This document shows, piece after piece, positions 53,495 to 62,600 of a DNA stretch of 64,000 nt; the stretch's first letter is position 1; each line of letters opens with the position of its first letter. The translations under genes and the position numbers were made by a program. The notes under the pieces are model-generated. The model searched no databases. It had not been told where the DNA came from and saw nothing but the letters and a program-made list of their open reading frames with translations. This DNA is from Streptomyces violens. GTDB lineage: Bacteria > Actinomycetota > Actinomycetes > Streptomycetales > Streptomycetaceae. The DNA lies in contig NZ_JOBH01000006.1 of assembly GCF_000717745.1 (NCBI RefSeq), positions 310,001 to 374,000 of the forward strand, written 5' to 3'.

Positions 53495-54247
53495 ATGGCG
53501 GACGGCCGGGTTCCGGGAGTGCGGATGAGCGTGTCAACGGCGTACTGCGAAGCGTGGGAAGGTTTTTGGCGCGACACTCCCGAGGGCCCGGGCGCGGCCA
53601 TCTTCGATTGTGACGCCGAACTCGCCGCGGGAACCCACCTGCCGCTGCTCCAGCCCTTCGCCGACGCCACGCTGCCGATCGTGGACATCGGCTGCGGCAC
53701 CGGCACCCAAACGCGGTACCTGGCAGCGCACTTCAACCGGGCCGTCGGAGTGGACCTGTCACAGGAAGCCGTCGCCCACGCCCGGCGGGCAGACGCCGGC
53801 AAGGTGGCAGAGTTCAGGCAGCTCAACGCCGCCGATCCGGCAGCGGTGGACGAACTCCACAACAACCTCGGCGACGCCAACGTCTACATGCGTGCGGTGG
53901 TCCATCAGAGCGAACCGTCGGCACGCCCGGCGATCGCCGCCGCGGTCGCGACACTGATCGGCTCCCGTGGCCGGGCGTTCGTGGTCGAATTGCTGTCCCG
54001 GAGCAAGAGTGTGCTGGCGCAGGCGGCACAGGGGCCGTCCGGCCCGCCACCCAAATTGGCCAGCATCTTCGACCACGGCCTCACCCCGGCCGAGGCGGAC
54101 GACGCATTGATACCCGAACTCTTCCGCTCGCTCGGCCTGACGGTACTGGCGAGCGGGGAAACCGACCTGGTGATGACCGAACACCGCGCGGACGGTTCGC
54201 GCATCGACCTTCCCGCACAGTGGATGGTCCTGGGCAGGGACGGGTAA
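53495..54247 (+). CDS. SAM-dependent methyltransferase
   Basis: Class I methyltransferase, 250 residues, with motif I VDIGCGTGTQTR at about 63-74 and an acidic motif II region GVDLSQEAV near 88. The C-terminus is variable, so the acceptor is unknown. ATG 53495; an internal ATG at 53525 (MSVSTAY) may instead be used. It is possibly in one transcript with the phosphatase gene. Confidence 0.82.
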   Translation: MADGRVPGVRMSVSTAYCEAWEGFWRDTPEGPGAAIFDCDAELAAGTHLPLLQPFADATLPIVDIGCGTGTQTRYLAAHFNRAVGVDLSQEAVAHARRADAGKVAEFRQLNAADPAAVDELHNNLGDANVYMRAVVHQSEPSARPAIAAAVATLIGSRGRAFVVELLSRSKSVLAQAAQGPSGPPPKLASIFDHGLTPAEADDALIPELFRSLGLTVLASGETDLVMTEHRADGSRIDLPAQWMVLGRDG

Positions 54248-54606
54248 CGCAGCGGTCTCCGACACCATCGTGGACCGGGTGAGCCTCTGCCTCGGGCGGC
54301 TGCTCAGGCACTGATCCGCGACGGCTAATCGATAAATCGATAGTGCTGGGGACGGCAAATAGATGGCGCTGGGGAACGGCGCTGGAGAATCTGCCGGCGG
54401 CCGTGGGCAACTGATGTGCTCCACGTTGCGTCCCACCCTCTGATGAACAGTGGCCGAGGCCGCTGAACAGCGACTGCCGGCTGCCGCGCGCCACGCGCGG
54501 CGGCCGCATGCGTGACCAGGTCATCGAGTACCCTTCCCTGACGTGCGGCGTCGCGCGTCAGGGGGCGGCCCGTGGATGGGCCCGATATGAGGTGGAGGAA
54601 GCCGCG
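54248..54606. other. Intergenic region with AT-rich dyads
   Basis: No gene recognised. Two ATCGAT sites eight bases apart (about 54328-54343) form the only AT-rich island; they may mark a promoter or regulator site. A GGAGGA ribosome site near 54594-54599 belongs to the DedA gene. Confidence 0.4.
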
Positions 54607-55269
54607 TTGCACGTCCAGGAGTGGCTCGAGTCCGTACCGGCAGTGAGCGTCTACCTCCTGGTGGGGGTGATCATCGGGCTGGAGAGCCTGGGCATTCCGC
54701 TGCCGGGCGAGATCGTTCTCGTCAGCGCGTCGCTGCTGGCCGCGACGCAGGACCACATCAACCCGGTCGTGCTGGGCACGTGCGCGACGGTCGGCGCGAT
54801 CGTCGGCGACTCCATCGGGTACGTCATCGGCCGCAAGGGCGGCCAGCCGCTGCTGGACTGGGCCGGGCGGAAATTCCCGCGCCACTTCGGGCCCGAGCAC
54901 GTCGCGATGGCCGAGGCGAAGTTCGCCAAGTGGGGCATGTGGGCGGTCTTCTTCGGGCGCTTCATCGCCCTGCTGCGGATCTTCGCCGGGCCGCTGTCGG
55001 GCGTACTGCGGATGCCGTACTGGAAGTTCCTGATCGCCAACATCCTGGGCGGCATCGTCTGGGCAGGCGGTACCACCGCGCTGATCTACAGCGTCGGCAT
55101 CGTCGCGGAGCCCTGGCTGAAGCGCTTCTCCTGGCTGGGCCTGGTCGCCGCGGTCCTCTTCGGCCTCGGCTCGCTGATCGTCATGAAGCGCCGCGCGGCC
55201 AAGGCGACGGCCACGGCCACGGCCGACCAGCAGGACCGTCAGCCGGCGACCGCCGCGGCAACGGACTGA
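54607..55269 (+). CDS. DedA family membrane protein
   Basis: 220 residues with TTG start at 54607, seven bases after GGAGGA. Typical DedA blocks: SLGIPLPGEIVLVSASLLA (about 25-43), GDSIGYVIGRKGG near 75, and FGRFIALLRIFAGPLSG near 117 with conserved Arg residues; about five membrane helices. DedA proteins act in lipid (undecaprenyl phosphate) translocation and membrane homeostasis. The last codons lie inside a tandem repeat (55255-55300). Confidence 0.9.
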   Translation: MHVQEWLESVPAVSVYLLVGVIIGLESLGIPLPGEIVLVSASLLAATQDHINPVVLGTCATVGAIVGDSIGYVIGRKGGQPLLDWAGRKFPRHFGPEHVAMAEAKFAKWGMWAVFFGRFIALLRIFAGPLSGVLRMPYWKFLIANILGGIVWAGGTTALIYSVGIVAEPWLKRFSWLGLVAAVLFGLGSLIVMKRRAAKATATATADQQDRQPATAAATD

Positions 55270-55300
55270 TCGCTGTCGCGGCAACGGACTGATCGCTGTC
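55255..55300. repeat. 23-base exact tandem duplication at the dedA 3' end
   Basis: GCGGCAACGGACTGATCGCTGTC occurs at 55255-55277 and again at 55278-55300. The first copy contains the dedA stop codon, so the duplication added a second, out-of-use copy of the gene end. Confidence 0.85.
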
Positions 55301-55512
55301 GCGGATCACCCCGGCTCGTTTCTTTGCGTGCGCGCCTCCTTTTTGCGTACGCGCCTCGCGCGCCTCACATGACACGGCGATCTTCTTGTTGTGATCTTCG
55401 CCCCAGTGAGGCGAGGCCCTGGCGTACGTCGCCTACGGTGCTCTCGGCGCAGCACGATCGGCGACTGCCGTGTAGGCGTCGAGGCGCGACGACACGCGAT
55501 GAGGAGACAGCG

Positions 55513-56082
55513 ATGGCGGAACAGGCATTGATTTCCGGGGTCGGCGGGCCGGAGCCGACGATCGACCCCGAGGCGTTCACCGCTCCCACCTCCGTCGTAC
55601 TCGGCGAGGTCACCATGGCTGCCGGTTCGAGCGTCTGGTACCAGAGCGTTCTGCGGGCCGACGGCGGCTCCATCGCCATCGGTGCCGAGAGCAACATCCA
55701 GGACAACTGCACCGTCCACGTCGACCCGGGCTTCCCGGTCTCGGTCGGCGAGCGCGTGTCGGTCGGTCACAACGCGGTGCTGCACGGCTGCACCATCGAG
55801 GACGACGTCCTGGTCGGCATGGGCGCCACGGTACTGAACGGCGCCCGCATCGGCGCCGGCTCCCTCGTAGCCGCGCAGGCGCTGGTACCGCAGGGGATGC
55901 AGGTGCCGCCCGGTTCGCTGGTCGCCGGAGTACCGGCCAAGGTCAAGCGCGAGCTGACCGACGAAGAACGCGAGTCCATCAAGCTGAACGCCGCGGTCTA
56001 TGTCGACCTCGCCATCCGCCACCGTGAGACGGTCCGGCCGGGCAACGGCCCGGGCAAGTCGGCAGAGACTGGCGAGGCGTAG
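55513..56082 (+). CDS. Gamma-carbonic-anhydrase-like hexapeptide protein
   Basis: 189 residues of left-handed beta-helix. Metal-binding histidines are in NCTVHVD (near 66-72) and VGHNAVLHGC (near 83-92), as in CamH, YrdA and PaaY proteins. Whether it is a carbonic anhydrase or a thioesterase-like protein cannot be told. GAGGAGAC precedes ATG 55513. Strong promoter-like AT content is lacking. Confidence 0.85.
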   Translation: MAEQALISGVGGPEPTIDPEAFTAPTSVVLGEVTMAAGSSVWYQSVLRADGGSIAIGAESNIQDNCTVHVDPGFPVSVGERVSVGHNAVLHGCTIEDDVLVGMGATVLNGARIGAGSLVAAQALVPQGMQVPPGSLVAGVPAKVKRELTDEERESIKLNAAVYVDLAIRHRETVRPGNGPGKSAETGEA

Positions 56083-56247
56083 CTGTCGCTGTAGGTGTAG
56101 CTGTAGACGCAGCTGCAGCCGTCGGTGACGGGCGCCGAACCGTGACTCCGGCAGGGGCCCGGCCCGGGCCGCTACCGCGGACCGGGCGGGTACTGCTGAC
56201 GGGGCCGACCCGACGCACGACGGGCGAGGGCCTCCCGACCGAGTGAT

Positions 56248-56667
56248 TCAGCCCGGCTGGCTGCTGTCCTTCAGGGTGCCCCAGCCGTGCCAGCGGTCGA
56301 TCTCGATCCAGGCGCTGACCCGCTTGCGGTCCCGCTGCGGGTACTCCTTTCCCATGTAGTGCTGGGCCAGCCGGTCGATGTCGGCGAGCCCCTCGTCGTC
56401 GCGCAGTTCGACGACGCGCCCGATGATGCTGATGTGCGTGTACCAGCTCTCCTCGTCGAGCACGGTGAGCGTCACTCGCGGGTCCTTACGCACATGGCTC
56501 AGCCGCTTACGGCCCTCGTCCATGTTGACCAGCACCCGTCCGTCGTCCCAGAGGTACCAGGTGGCCGTGGACACCGGCTGGCCGTCGGACCGGAGCGTGG
56601 TGATGACAGCCGGATTCGGCTTCCTCAGCATGGTGACAGCGGCCTCGGGAAGCGGGGGATTCGACAT
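56248..56667 (-). CDS. PPOX-class F420/flavin-dependent oxidoreductase
   Basis: 139 residues, pyridoxamine-phosphate-oxidase-like split barrel. Blocks PAVITTLRSDGQPVSTATWY (about 19-38) and RVTLTVLDEESWYTHISI near 68 fit actinobacterial F420-dependent reductases (TIGR03618-type). ATG 56667, GAGGAG-type site upstream. Role unknown; F420 use is inferred from family. Confidence 0.85.
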   Translation of the reverse strand: MSNPPLPEAAVTMLRKPNPAVITTLRSDGQPVSTATWYLWDDGRVLVNMDEGRKRLSHVRKDPRVTLTVLDEESWYTHISIIGRVVELRDDEGLADIDRLAQHYMGKEYPQRDRKRVSAWIEIDRWHGWGTLKDSSQPG

Positions 56668-56909
56668 GGACTCTCCTCCTCGTTGTGCTTGTGTTCACGT
56701 CCCGCGGCTCGGGCACCGCACGGGCGGTCCCAGCTATGAGACGCACCTGCACCGTGCCATATCCCGCTCGTCCCATCCCGCACCCACCCCACGTCATCTG
56801 CCCTATGGCCTAGCGCTTCCCCTGCCGATCACACCGCCGCCCGCTCATGGGGTGAAGATCACAGGTCGGGGCGGGGTGCGTTGGTCTTACTCGTGAGTAC
56901 GGTGAGCGG

Positions 56910-57722
56910 GTGCGTGCGAAGAAGAACGTGTTCTCATCTGTCGGGGCCTGGCGGCGCCGGGCCGCGTCGTGGGTCGTGCACCGGGGTACGCGTTGGGTCC
57001 AGGAGGCCGGCGCGGTGACGGCCGAGCGGCCCGGGCCGTACCGTTTCCGCCGTATTGGGGGCGGAACCCGGCTCGCCTATCCCCAGGGCACGGTGTTCGG
57101 TGAGCGGTGGATCGAGCTGGGCGAGTACTGCATCATCGGCGAGCAGGTCACGCTGACCGCCGGGATGATGCCGGGGCTCGATCTCGGCCCGGAGTCCGTA
57201 CTGCGGCTGGGCAACGGGGTCGTGCTGGGCCGGGGCAGCCACGTCGTCGCCTCGCAGACCGTGACCATCGGCGACGAGGTCTACTGCGGCCCGTACGTCT
57301 ACATCACCAGCGACAACCATTCGTACGACGATCCGGCGCAGCCTGTGGGCAAGCAGTGGCCGCGGACCGCGCCCGTCGAGATCGGCAGCGGGTCCTGGCT
57401 GGGCGCGGGCGCGGTGATCCTGCCGGGCGCGCGGCTGGGCCGGAACGTCGTGGTCGCGGCTGGTGCGGTCGTGCGTGGCGAGGTGCCCGACCACGCGGTG
57501 GTCGCCGGGGCGCCCGCCAAGGTCGTCCGCACGTGGGACCCGGCGGCGGGCTGGCAGCCCCCGTTGCGTACGCCGCCGCCGGTACCGATCCCCGAAGGCG
57601 TCACCCCGGACCAGCTGTTGGCGCTGGCGGAGTCGAAGTCGGAGACGGAGCCGGAGTCGGAGGCGCTGACGGAGTCCGGGGCGGGGTCGGGCACGCCCGG
57701 TAGGCAGGAGCGACCGGCGTGA
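56910..57722 (+). CDS. Hexapeptide-repeat acyltransferase
   Basis: 270 residues. Central left-handed beta-helix (about 65-195) with ITSDNHSYDD holding the catalytic His near 133, as in LacA/NodL/WbbJ-like O-acetyltransferases. A basic N-terminus and an acidic Ser/Glu tail (about 245-270) flank it. Starts GTG 56910. The acceptor (sugar or lipid-linked glycan) is not known. Confidence 0.82.
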   Translation: MRAKKNVFSSVGAWRRRAASWVVHRGTRWVQEAGAVTAERPGPYRFRRIGGGTRLAYPQGTVFGERWIELGEYCIIGEQVTLTAGMMPGLDLGPESVLRLGNGVVLGRGSHVVASQTVTIGDEVYCGPYVYITSDNHSYDDPAQPVGKQWPRTAPVEIGSGSWLGAGAVILPGARLGRNVVVAAGAVVRGEVPDHAVVAGAPAKVVRTWDPAAGWQPPLRTPPPVPIPEGVTPDQLLALAESKSETEPESEALTESGAGSGTPGRQERPA

Positions 57723-57785
57723 CCGAGCCTTAGACCGCCACGACAGTCCCCGCTACCTCCATCAGTCCCCGCTACCTCCGTCGCC

Positions 57786-58655
57786 TCACCCGCTGGCAGC
57801 CAGCAGGGCCGTTCCCGCGAGGGCCAGTGAGGCGCCTGCCGTTTGGATGGCGCGCAGGCGCTCCTTGAGTACGCCCATCGCGGCGACCGCGGTGACGACG
57901 GGGTAGAGGGAGGCGAGTACGGCGGCGATGGTGACCGGGCCGCTCCGGGTGGCGATCGCGTACGTGCCGTTGGCCGCGACGTCGGCGATGCCGACGAATG
58001 CCAGCGCCGGGAGGGCGGCGCGGATGACGGCCATGCCGCCTTCGGGCAGCGCGGGGGTGCCGCGCCGGGTCGCCACGTACAGGGCCGCGCCGCCGACCGC
58101 GACGTTGCACACGCGCTGTACGAACAGGGCGAGGAAGAGCCCGGTGACGTTCGTGGACGCCTCGGAGATGAACGCCATCACCGCGCCGAAGCCGAACGCC
58201 GCTATCAGCGTGAGGACGATGGCCTCGCGCGTGACCGCGCCGCCGCCGCGCTGCGGTCCACCGGCCAGCACCACGCCGACGACGGCCACCACCATGCCCG
58301 CGATCTGCACCACGCCCGGCCGTTCGCCGCCTATGAAGCCCACGCCGAGCGGCACGAGGACGGTGCCCAGCGAGGCGAGCGGTGAGATCACGCCCATCGG
58401 GCCGAGCGCGAGCGCACGGTAGAAGCACAGCATCGCCGCCGGGCCGATGACGCCGGCCGCGACGGCGAACCACAGCTCCGGCGCTGCCGCGTGCCAGGCG
58501 CCGGTGGCGACGACGATCGCGCCGAGCACCGCCGCGGCGATCACCTGCGAGACGACCACGACGGTCAGTGCCTGCATGCGGCGGGTGAGCAGTCCGCCGC
58601 CGAAGTCGGCGGCTCCCCACAGAAAACTGCTGGCCAGGGCGAATACCGCGGTCAT
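57786..58655 (-). CDS. EamA/DMT family transporter
   Basis: Ten-helix drug/metabolite transporter, 289 residues, two EamA repeats (about 5-135 and 150-285). ATG 58655, seven bases after GAGGA; a longer frame upstream crosses the divergent promoter and is disfavoured. It diverges from an XRE-cupin regulator gene that likely controls it. Substrate unknown. Confidence 0.87.
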   Translation of the reverse strand: MTAVFALASSFLWGAADFGGGLLTRRMQALTVVVVSQVIAAAVLGAIVVATGAWHAAAPELWFAVAAGVIGPAAMLCFYRALALGPMGVISPLASLGTVLVPLGVGFIGGERPGVVQIAGMVVAVVGVVLAGGPQRGGGAVTREAIVLTLIAAFGFGAVMAFISEASTNVTGLFLALFVQRVCNVAVGGAALYVATRRGTPALPEGGMAVIRAALPALAFVGIADVAANGTYAIATRSGPVTIAAVLASLYPVVTAVAAMGVLKERLRAIQTAGASLALAGTALLAASG

Positions 58656-58818
58656 GGTGTCAGTCCTCGCAAGTACAGTGTGATGAACGATGTAGTACAG
58701 GACAGCGTAGTTCAGGATGGTGCACCGCGTCATCCAATATATTTGACCTCGATGCCATCGCTGCCTCGCTGCCTTCTCCAGCGGGCTGGACGGACGACGG
58801 ACGGAACGGAACGGAACG

Positions 58819-59391
58819 GTGACGGATCTCGATCAGCTCACGCAGTCGTTGGCGCGCAATCTCAAGCACTGGCGCGCCGACAGGGGCTATACGCTCGATG
58901 CCCTGGCCGCCCGTGCGGGCGTGAGCCGCGGCATGATCATCCAGATCGAGCAGGCGCGGACGAACCCGAGCGTGGGGACGACCGTGAAGCTCGCCGATGC
59001 CCTCGGCATCAGCATCACCACGCTCCTGGAGTACGACCAGGGGCCGCAGGTGCGGACGGTCGCGCCCGGCGACGCGGTACGGATGTGGTCGACCGAGGCC
59101 GGCAGTCACACCTCGCTGCTCGTCGGTACGGAGGCGCCCGGCCCGTTCGAGATGTGGGACTGGCGGCTGATGCCCGGTGAGCACAGTGAGTCGGACCCGC
59201 ATCCGGCGGGGACGAAGGAGCTGCTCCATGTGCGCCGCGGGGAGCTGATCCTCGTCGTGGACGGGGACGAGCATGCGATACCGGAGGGTGCTTCGGCCAC
59301 CTTCGAGGCGTCGGCCGCGCACGCGTACCGCAATGACGGCGAGGAGGTCGTGGAGATGACGATGGCGGTGATTGTCCCGTCCGGCCGCTGA
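58819..59391 (+). CDS. XRE-cupin regulator
   Basis: 190 residues. HTH at about 12-68 (LDALAARAGVSRGMIIQIEQ), C-terminal cupin at about 110-185 (HPAGTKELLHVRRGEL and so on), the order of PuuR/SutR-like regulators that sense small molecules through the cupin. GTG 58819. Divergent from the EamA gene with 163 bases between; an AT-rich stretch lies at 58733-58750. Confidence 0.9.
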   Translation: MTDLDQLTQSLARNLKHWRADRGYTLDALAARAGVSRGMIIQIEQARTNPSVGTTVKLADALGISITTLLEYDQGPQVRTVAPGDAVRMWSTEAGSHTSLLVGTEAPGPFEMWDWRLMPGEHSESDPHPAGTKELLHVRRGELILVVDGDEHAIPEGASATFEASAAHAYRNDGEEVVEMTMAVIVPSGR

Positions 59392-59485
59392 GCCCGGGCG
59401 TTGGGTCCGGCCGCTGAGTCCGGAAAGTGAGACAGGGGCCGTGACAGGAGTCAGCCGTGCTCATGATCCTGTTAGCTTGACGGGC

Positions 59486-60097
59486 ATGCCGACATCAACA
59501 CCTTCGCCCACCCCCTCCTCCTCTTCGTCCGCTGCCACGCCCATGGACGCTTTCGAGGAGGTCCGGCCCGCCGTTGAGTGTTTGGATCTGCTGCCCGAGC
59601 CCGTCGCTGCCGCGATCCGCGACTGGCAGGGGCCGGTGGACGTCAAGCAGCTCCTGCACGTGGACACCGATCCGGCCATCGCCGACACCGCGCTGCTCGT
59701 CGAGCACTACGGCTCCTGGCTGCTCGAACAGTCCGCGAACTGCGTCGTGGTGGCGGGCAAGCGCGGCGACACCGTCACCCTCGCCGGCTGCGTGGTGCTC
59801 TCCACGACCCGCGTGGATGTCAATGGCGTCGTACGCCGCGAACTGGGCTCCCGCAAGGCGTCGTTCGCCCCGATGGACACCGCGGTCGGCCGCAGCGGCA
59901 TGGAGTACGGCGGCATCACGCCCATCGGGCTGCCCGCCGACTGGCCGCTCCTGGTGGACGCGGCCGTCGCCGAGGCCCCGTACCTTTTGATCGGCAGCGG
60001 CGCCCGGCGCGGCAAGCTCATCGTCCCGGGCGAGGCGCTCGCGAACCTGCTGGGGGCGCGGGTACTGGAGGGACTGGGGCGCCCGGCAGGGACGTAG
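59486..60097 (+). CDS. YbaK/aminoacyl-tRNA deacylase-like protein
   Basis: 203 residues. After a Ser/Pro-rich N-terminus the YbaK/ProRS-editing fold starts near 55; conserved Lys in GSRKASFA near 132, and GGITPIGLP near 150 are typical. These proteins hydrolyse mischarged aa-tRNA (for example Cys-tRNA(Pro)). ATG 59486 has a weak ribosome site. Convergent with the PobA-type gene by 10 bases. Confidence 0.87.
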   Translation: MPTSTPSPTPSSSSSAATPMDAFEEVRPAVECLDLLPEPVAAAIRDWQGPVDVKQLLHVDTDPAIADTALLVEHYGSWLLEQSANCVVVAGKRGDTVTLAGCVVLSTTRVDVNGVVRRELGSRKASFAPMDTAVGRSGMEYGGITPIGLPADWPLLVDAAVAEAPYLLIGSGARRGKLIVPGEALANLLGARVLEGLGRPAGT

Positions 60098-60107
60098 CCA
60101 CAGGCTC

Positions 60108-61346
60108 TCAGAGCGCTGCGATGTCCGTGGCCGTGCCGAGGTACGTCTCGCCGAAGGCCGCCGCCGCGGCGTCCGACGCGAGGAGCTGCCGCATCCGGGC
60201 CGCCGCCGTGCCCGCGCGGAAGGGGTCGCCGGACGAAGCCCCGTGCATGACCTCGGACAGCCACTGGGAGAACTCCTGGTACTGCCAGATCTTTCCCAGG
60301 CAGGCGTCCGAGTAGCGGGCGAGCGGCTGTTCGTCCCCGGACGTGCAGGCCGCGATGAGTGCCTGGGCGAGCAGCAGCGCGTCGTGCACTGCCAGGTTCA
60401 TGCCCTTGGCCGCGATCGGCGCGACCAGGTGGGCCGACTCGCCGGCGAGGTACACGCGGCCGTAACCCATCGGCTCGACCACGTAGTTGTGCATGTCCAG
60501 GACCGTCTTCTCGATGATCCGGCCCTCGGTGAGCGGCTGCGCGCCGGTCGCGGCGAGGCGGGTGCGCAGCTCGCTCCAGATCCGTTCGTGCGGCCAGTTC
60601 GCGGGGTCGTCGCCCGGCGGGCACTCCAGGTAGTACCGGGTGACCTCGGGCGTGCGCGCCATGTGGGCGCTGAAGCCGCGCTCGTGGATGCCGAAGACGA
60701 CGCCCTCGGCGGACGGCGGGGCCTCGGCGAGCAGCGCGAGCCAGCCGATGCCGTAGTCCAGGCGGGAGATGCGGAGTTGATCGGCGGGTATCGCGGCGCG
60801 CGCCACGCTCCGCGCGCCGTCGCAGCCGGCTATGTACGCGCAGTCGATGCGGTGCCGTTCGCCCGTCTCCGGATCGGTGTACGAGACGGACGGCCGGTCC
60901 GTGTCGATGTCGGCCGGCCGGACGTCCCGTACGCCGAAGCGGATGTCGCCGCGGGCCGCGTCCGCGTAGGCGGCGACCAGGTCGGTCACCAACAGCGGCT
61001 GCGGGTAGACGAAATGACTCTGCCCGGAGAACCGGCCCGGCTCCACCACGTGGCGCTCGCCGTCCCACCGGAACTCGAACGTCCGCTGCCGCTCGGCCCG
61101 TTCCAGCAGTCCGCCGGCCAGCCCGTGCCGGTCCAGGGCGTGTACCACCCACTCCTCGATGAAGCCGGCCCGCGGCCGCTGTTCGATGAACTCCCGGCTC
61201 TCCGCCTCCAGTACGACACAGTCGACGCCCGCGGCGTGCAGGACGTTCGCGAGCGTCAGCCCGGCGGGGCCGGCGCCGATGATGACGACGGACGTACGGT
61301 GCGCCTGATCGGCGCGGGAAGGCGAGGCAGCAGGGGAGTCGGCCAC
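60108..61346 (-). CDS. pobA: 4-hydroxybenzoate 3-monooxygenase (PHBH family)
   Basis: FAD- and NAD(P)H-dependent ring hydroxylase, 412 residues (PobA norm about 390-400). FAD site VVIIGAGPAGLTLAN (about 20-34), mid motif YIAGCDGARS (about 172-181) and GESAHLVAPIAAKGMNLA (about 301-318), the GD-type motif. The first FAD motif is close to that of true PobA; RPRAGFIEEW is a PobA signature. Product would be protocatechuate. ATG 61346. No pca genes or IclR/PobR are in the window. The extra N-terminal 15 residues may be a start mis-choice. Confidence 0.83.
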   Translation of the reverse strand: MADSPAASPSRADQAHRTSVVIIGAGPAGLTLANVLHAAGVDCVVLEAESREFIEQRPRAGFIEEWVVHALDRHGLAGGLLERAERQRTFEFRWDGERHVVEPGRFSGQSHFVYPQPLLVTDLVAAYADAARGDIRFGVRDVRPADIDTDRPSVSYTDPETGERHRIDCAYIAGCDGARSVARAAIPADQLRISRLDYGIGWLALLAEAPPSAEGVVFGIHERGFSAHMARTPEVTRYYLECPPGDDPANWPHERIWSELRTRLAATGAQPLTEGRIIEKTVLDMHNYVVEPMGYGRVYLAGESAHLVAPIAAKGMNLAVHDALLLAQALIAACTSGDEQPLARYSDACLGKIWQYQEFSQWLSEVMHGASSGDPFRAGTAAARMRQLLASDAAAAAFGETYLGTATDIAAL

Positions 61347-61412
61347 GGTGGTGGATTCCTTCAGGTGGTGCCGGAACGGGAACTGGTGGCAGTGTATGGC
61401 CGAACTGGCAGG

Positions 61413-61922
61413 TCAGGGGCGTCGCGTGGCGGCGTAGGTACGTACGTCCAAGGACAACGGCGTCGAGTGCTCCGCGAAGCCGAGGGCGCGGTACAGGGCC
61501 TCCGCCTCGTCGGTGGCGTGCAAGTCGACGCGGGACACGCCCTGTTCGGCCAGCCAGGTCAGCAGCGCTTCGGTGGTCGCGCGGGCGTAGCCGCGGCCGC
61601 GGTACTCCGGATCCGTGCACACGTTGAAGATGAAGGCGAAGCGTCCCGTGGGGTGCTGCGGTGCGGGGAGCCGCTGCTCGACCGTGCCCACCGCGCAGGC
61701 GGCCAGCCGGGGAGCGGCGCCTTCGTCCGCCGCGCCGTCCGCGTCCACGACGAAGGCGCCCAGTACCGGGTCGGGGCCCGAGAGCTGCCGGCGGGCGATC
61801 TCCGCGGCGGTCTTTTCCCAGCTGCCGGGCTCGTCGGAGCCGTTCATCGACGCGAACATCAGCCGACGCAGCCGTACCAGTTCCTCGGCGTCCTCGGGGC
61901 CTGCCTGTCGTATCTCGATCAT
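61413..61922 (-). CDS. GNAT family acetyltransferase
   Basis: 169 residues. Conserved acetyl-CoA loop near 108-115 (YRGRGYAR), with ISRVDLHATDEAEALYRALGF-like end near 135-155. ATG 61922. It is 66 bases downstream of the pobA start on the same strand; they are divergent in function and may not be co-transcribed as the order is GNAT then pobA. Substrate unknown. Confidence 0.87.
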   Translation of the reverse strand: MIEIRQAGPEDAEELVRLRRLMFASMNGSDEPGSWEKTAAEIARRQLSGPDPVLGAFVVDADGAADEGAAPRLAACAVGTVEQRLPAPQHPTGRFAFIFNVCTDPEYRGRGYARATTEALLTWLAEQGVSRVDLHATDEAEALYRALGFAEHSTPLSLDVRTYAATRRP

Positions 61923-62066
61923 GGCCGGACGCTAGCGCACGTGCGCGCGAGCACGCGCGTGTGTTGTCGCGTGTGTCATGCAGCGCGGCGCACTGGCCAT
62001 TAGCGGCTTTTTGGGTGTTTTGGGACGCTGGGAGCGGAGAACCGGTCCAGTGGAGGTGTGGAAACC

Positions 62067-62279
62067 ATGCCCGAACCAGGGAGCAAGAAGTTCGACAGGC
62101 GACGGGCGCAGCTCCGTCGGGAAGCCGAGGACCAGGGAATCCCGGACAAGCACGCGAACGAGGACGCGAAGGGGCGGCTCGAGGACGATCCGCAGTGGCA
62201 GACCCACGGCCCCCGGACGGAGCGTGGGCTCGGCCCGAAGGGGCAGCGCAACGAGCGCGACGACCAGCGGAAGTCCTGA
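62067..62279 (+). CDS. Small hydrophilic conserved protein
   Basis: 70 residues, highly charged and without hydrophobic core: SKKFDRRRAQLRREAEDQG, then HANEDAKGRL. Similar short proteins are common in Streptomyces; function unknown to me. ATG 62067 follows GGAGGTG at 62052-62058. Next small gene is 43 bases on. Confidence 0.65.
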   Translation: MPEPGSKKFDRRRAQLRREAEDQGIPDKHANEDAKGRLEDDPQWQTHGPRTERGLGPKGQRNERDDQRKS

Positions 62280-62322
62280 GCCGGCGGAACCCCTGAGCCG
62301 GCGAACTCCTGAGGAGGACGCG

Positions 62323-62529
62323 GTGAGCAAGAGCAAGAACCCGCAGTCGAACGAACTGCGCCGCAGTGGCAAGAGCGCGGCCGTACAGGACGCGGCGGAA
62401 GCCAAGGCGGGCTCCGACCGGAAGGTGGGCCCCGGCGGCGCCGAGCACGCACACGGTACCGACAAGGGCCGCAAGGGCGGTGGCCCGGGCGGCGGTGTAC
62501 CTGCTGATCAGCGCCCCGACCACCCGTAA
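62323..62529 (+). CDS. Small Gly/Lys-rich protein
   Basis: 68 residues, starting with GTG 62323 after a clear GAGGAGGA site. Disordered composition: SKSKNPQSNELRRSGKSAA, then a Gly-rich tail GRKGGGPGGG. Likely co-transcribed with the preceding small gene. Function unknown. Confidence 0.6.
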   Translation: MSKSKNPQSNELRRSGKSAAVQDAAEAKAGSDRKVGPGGAEHAHGTDKGRKGGGPGGGVPADQRPDHP

Positions 62530-62559
62530 GCCCGTCGACCACCCAAAGTCCCGTCCGCT

Positions 62560-62595
62560 GTCCGCGCCCCGGCCCCTCCAGGCCGGGGCGCGGAC
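62560..62595. terminator. Bidirectional terminator hairpin
   Basis: Perfect 15-base arms GTCCGCGCCCCGGCC (62560-62574) and GGCCGGGGCGCGGAC (62581-62595) with loop CCTCCA, between convergent genes ending at 62529 and 62601. Confidence 0.85.
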
Positions 62596-62600
62596 GGCTG

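Noticed and set aside
59707..62523. Very long minus-strand open frame of 938 codons
   Set aside because: It runs antisense or out of frame through YbaK-like, pobA and GNAT genes, is Arg/Pro/Ala-rich and has no family motif; a GC-bias artefact.
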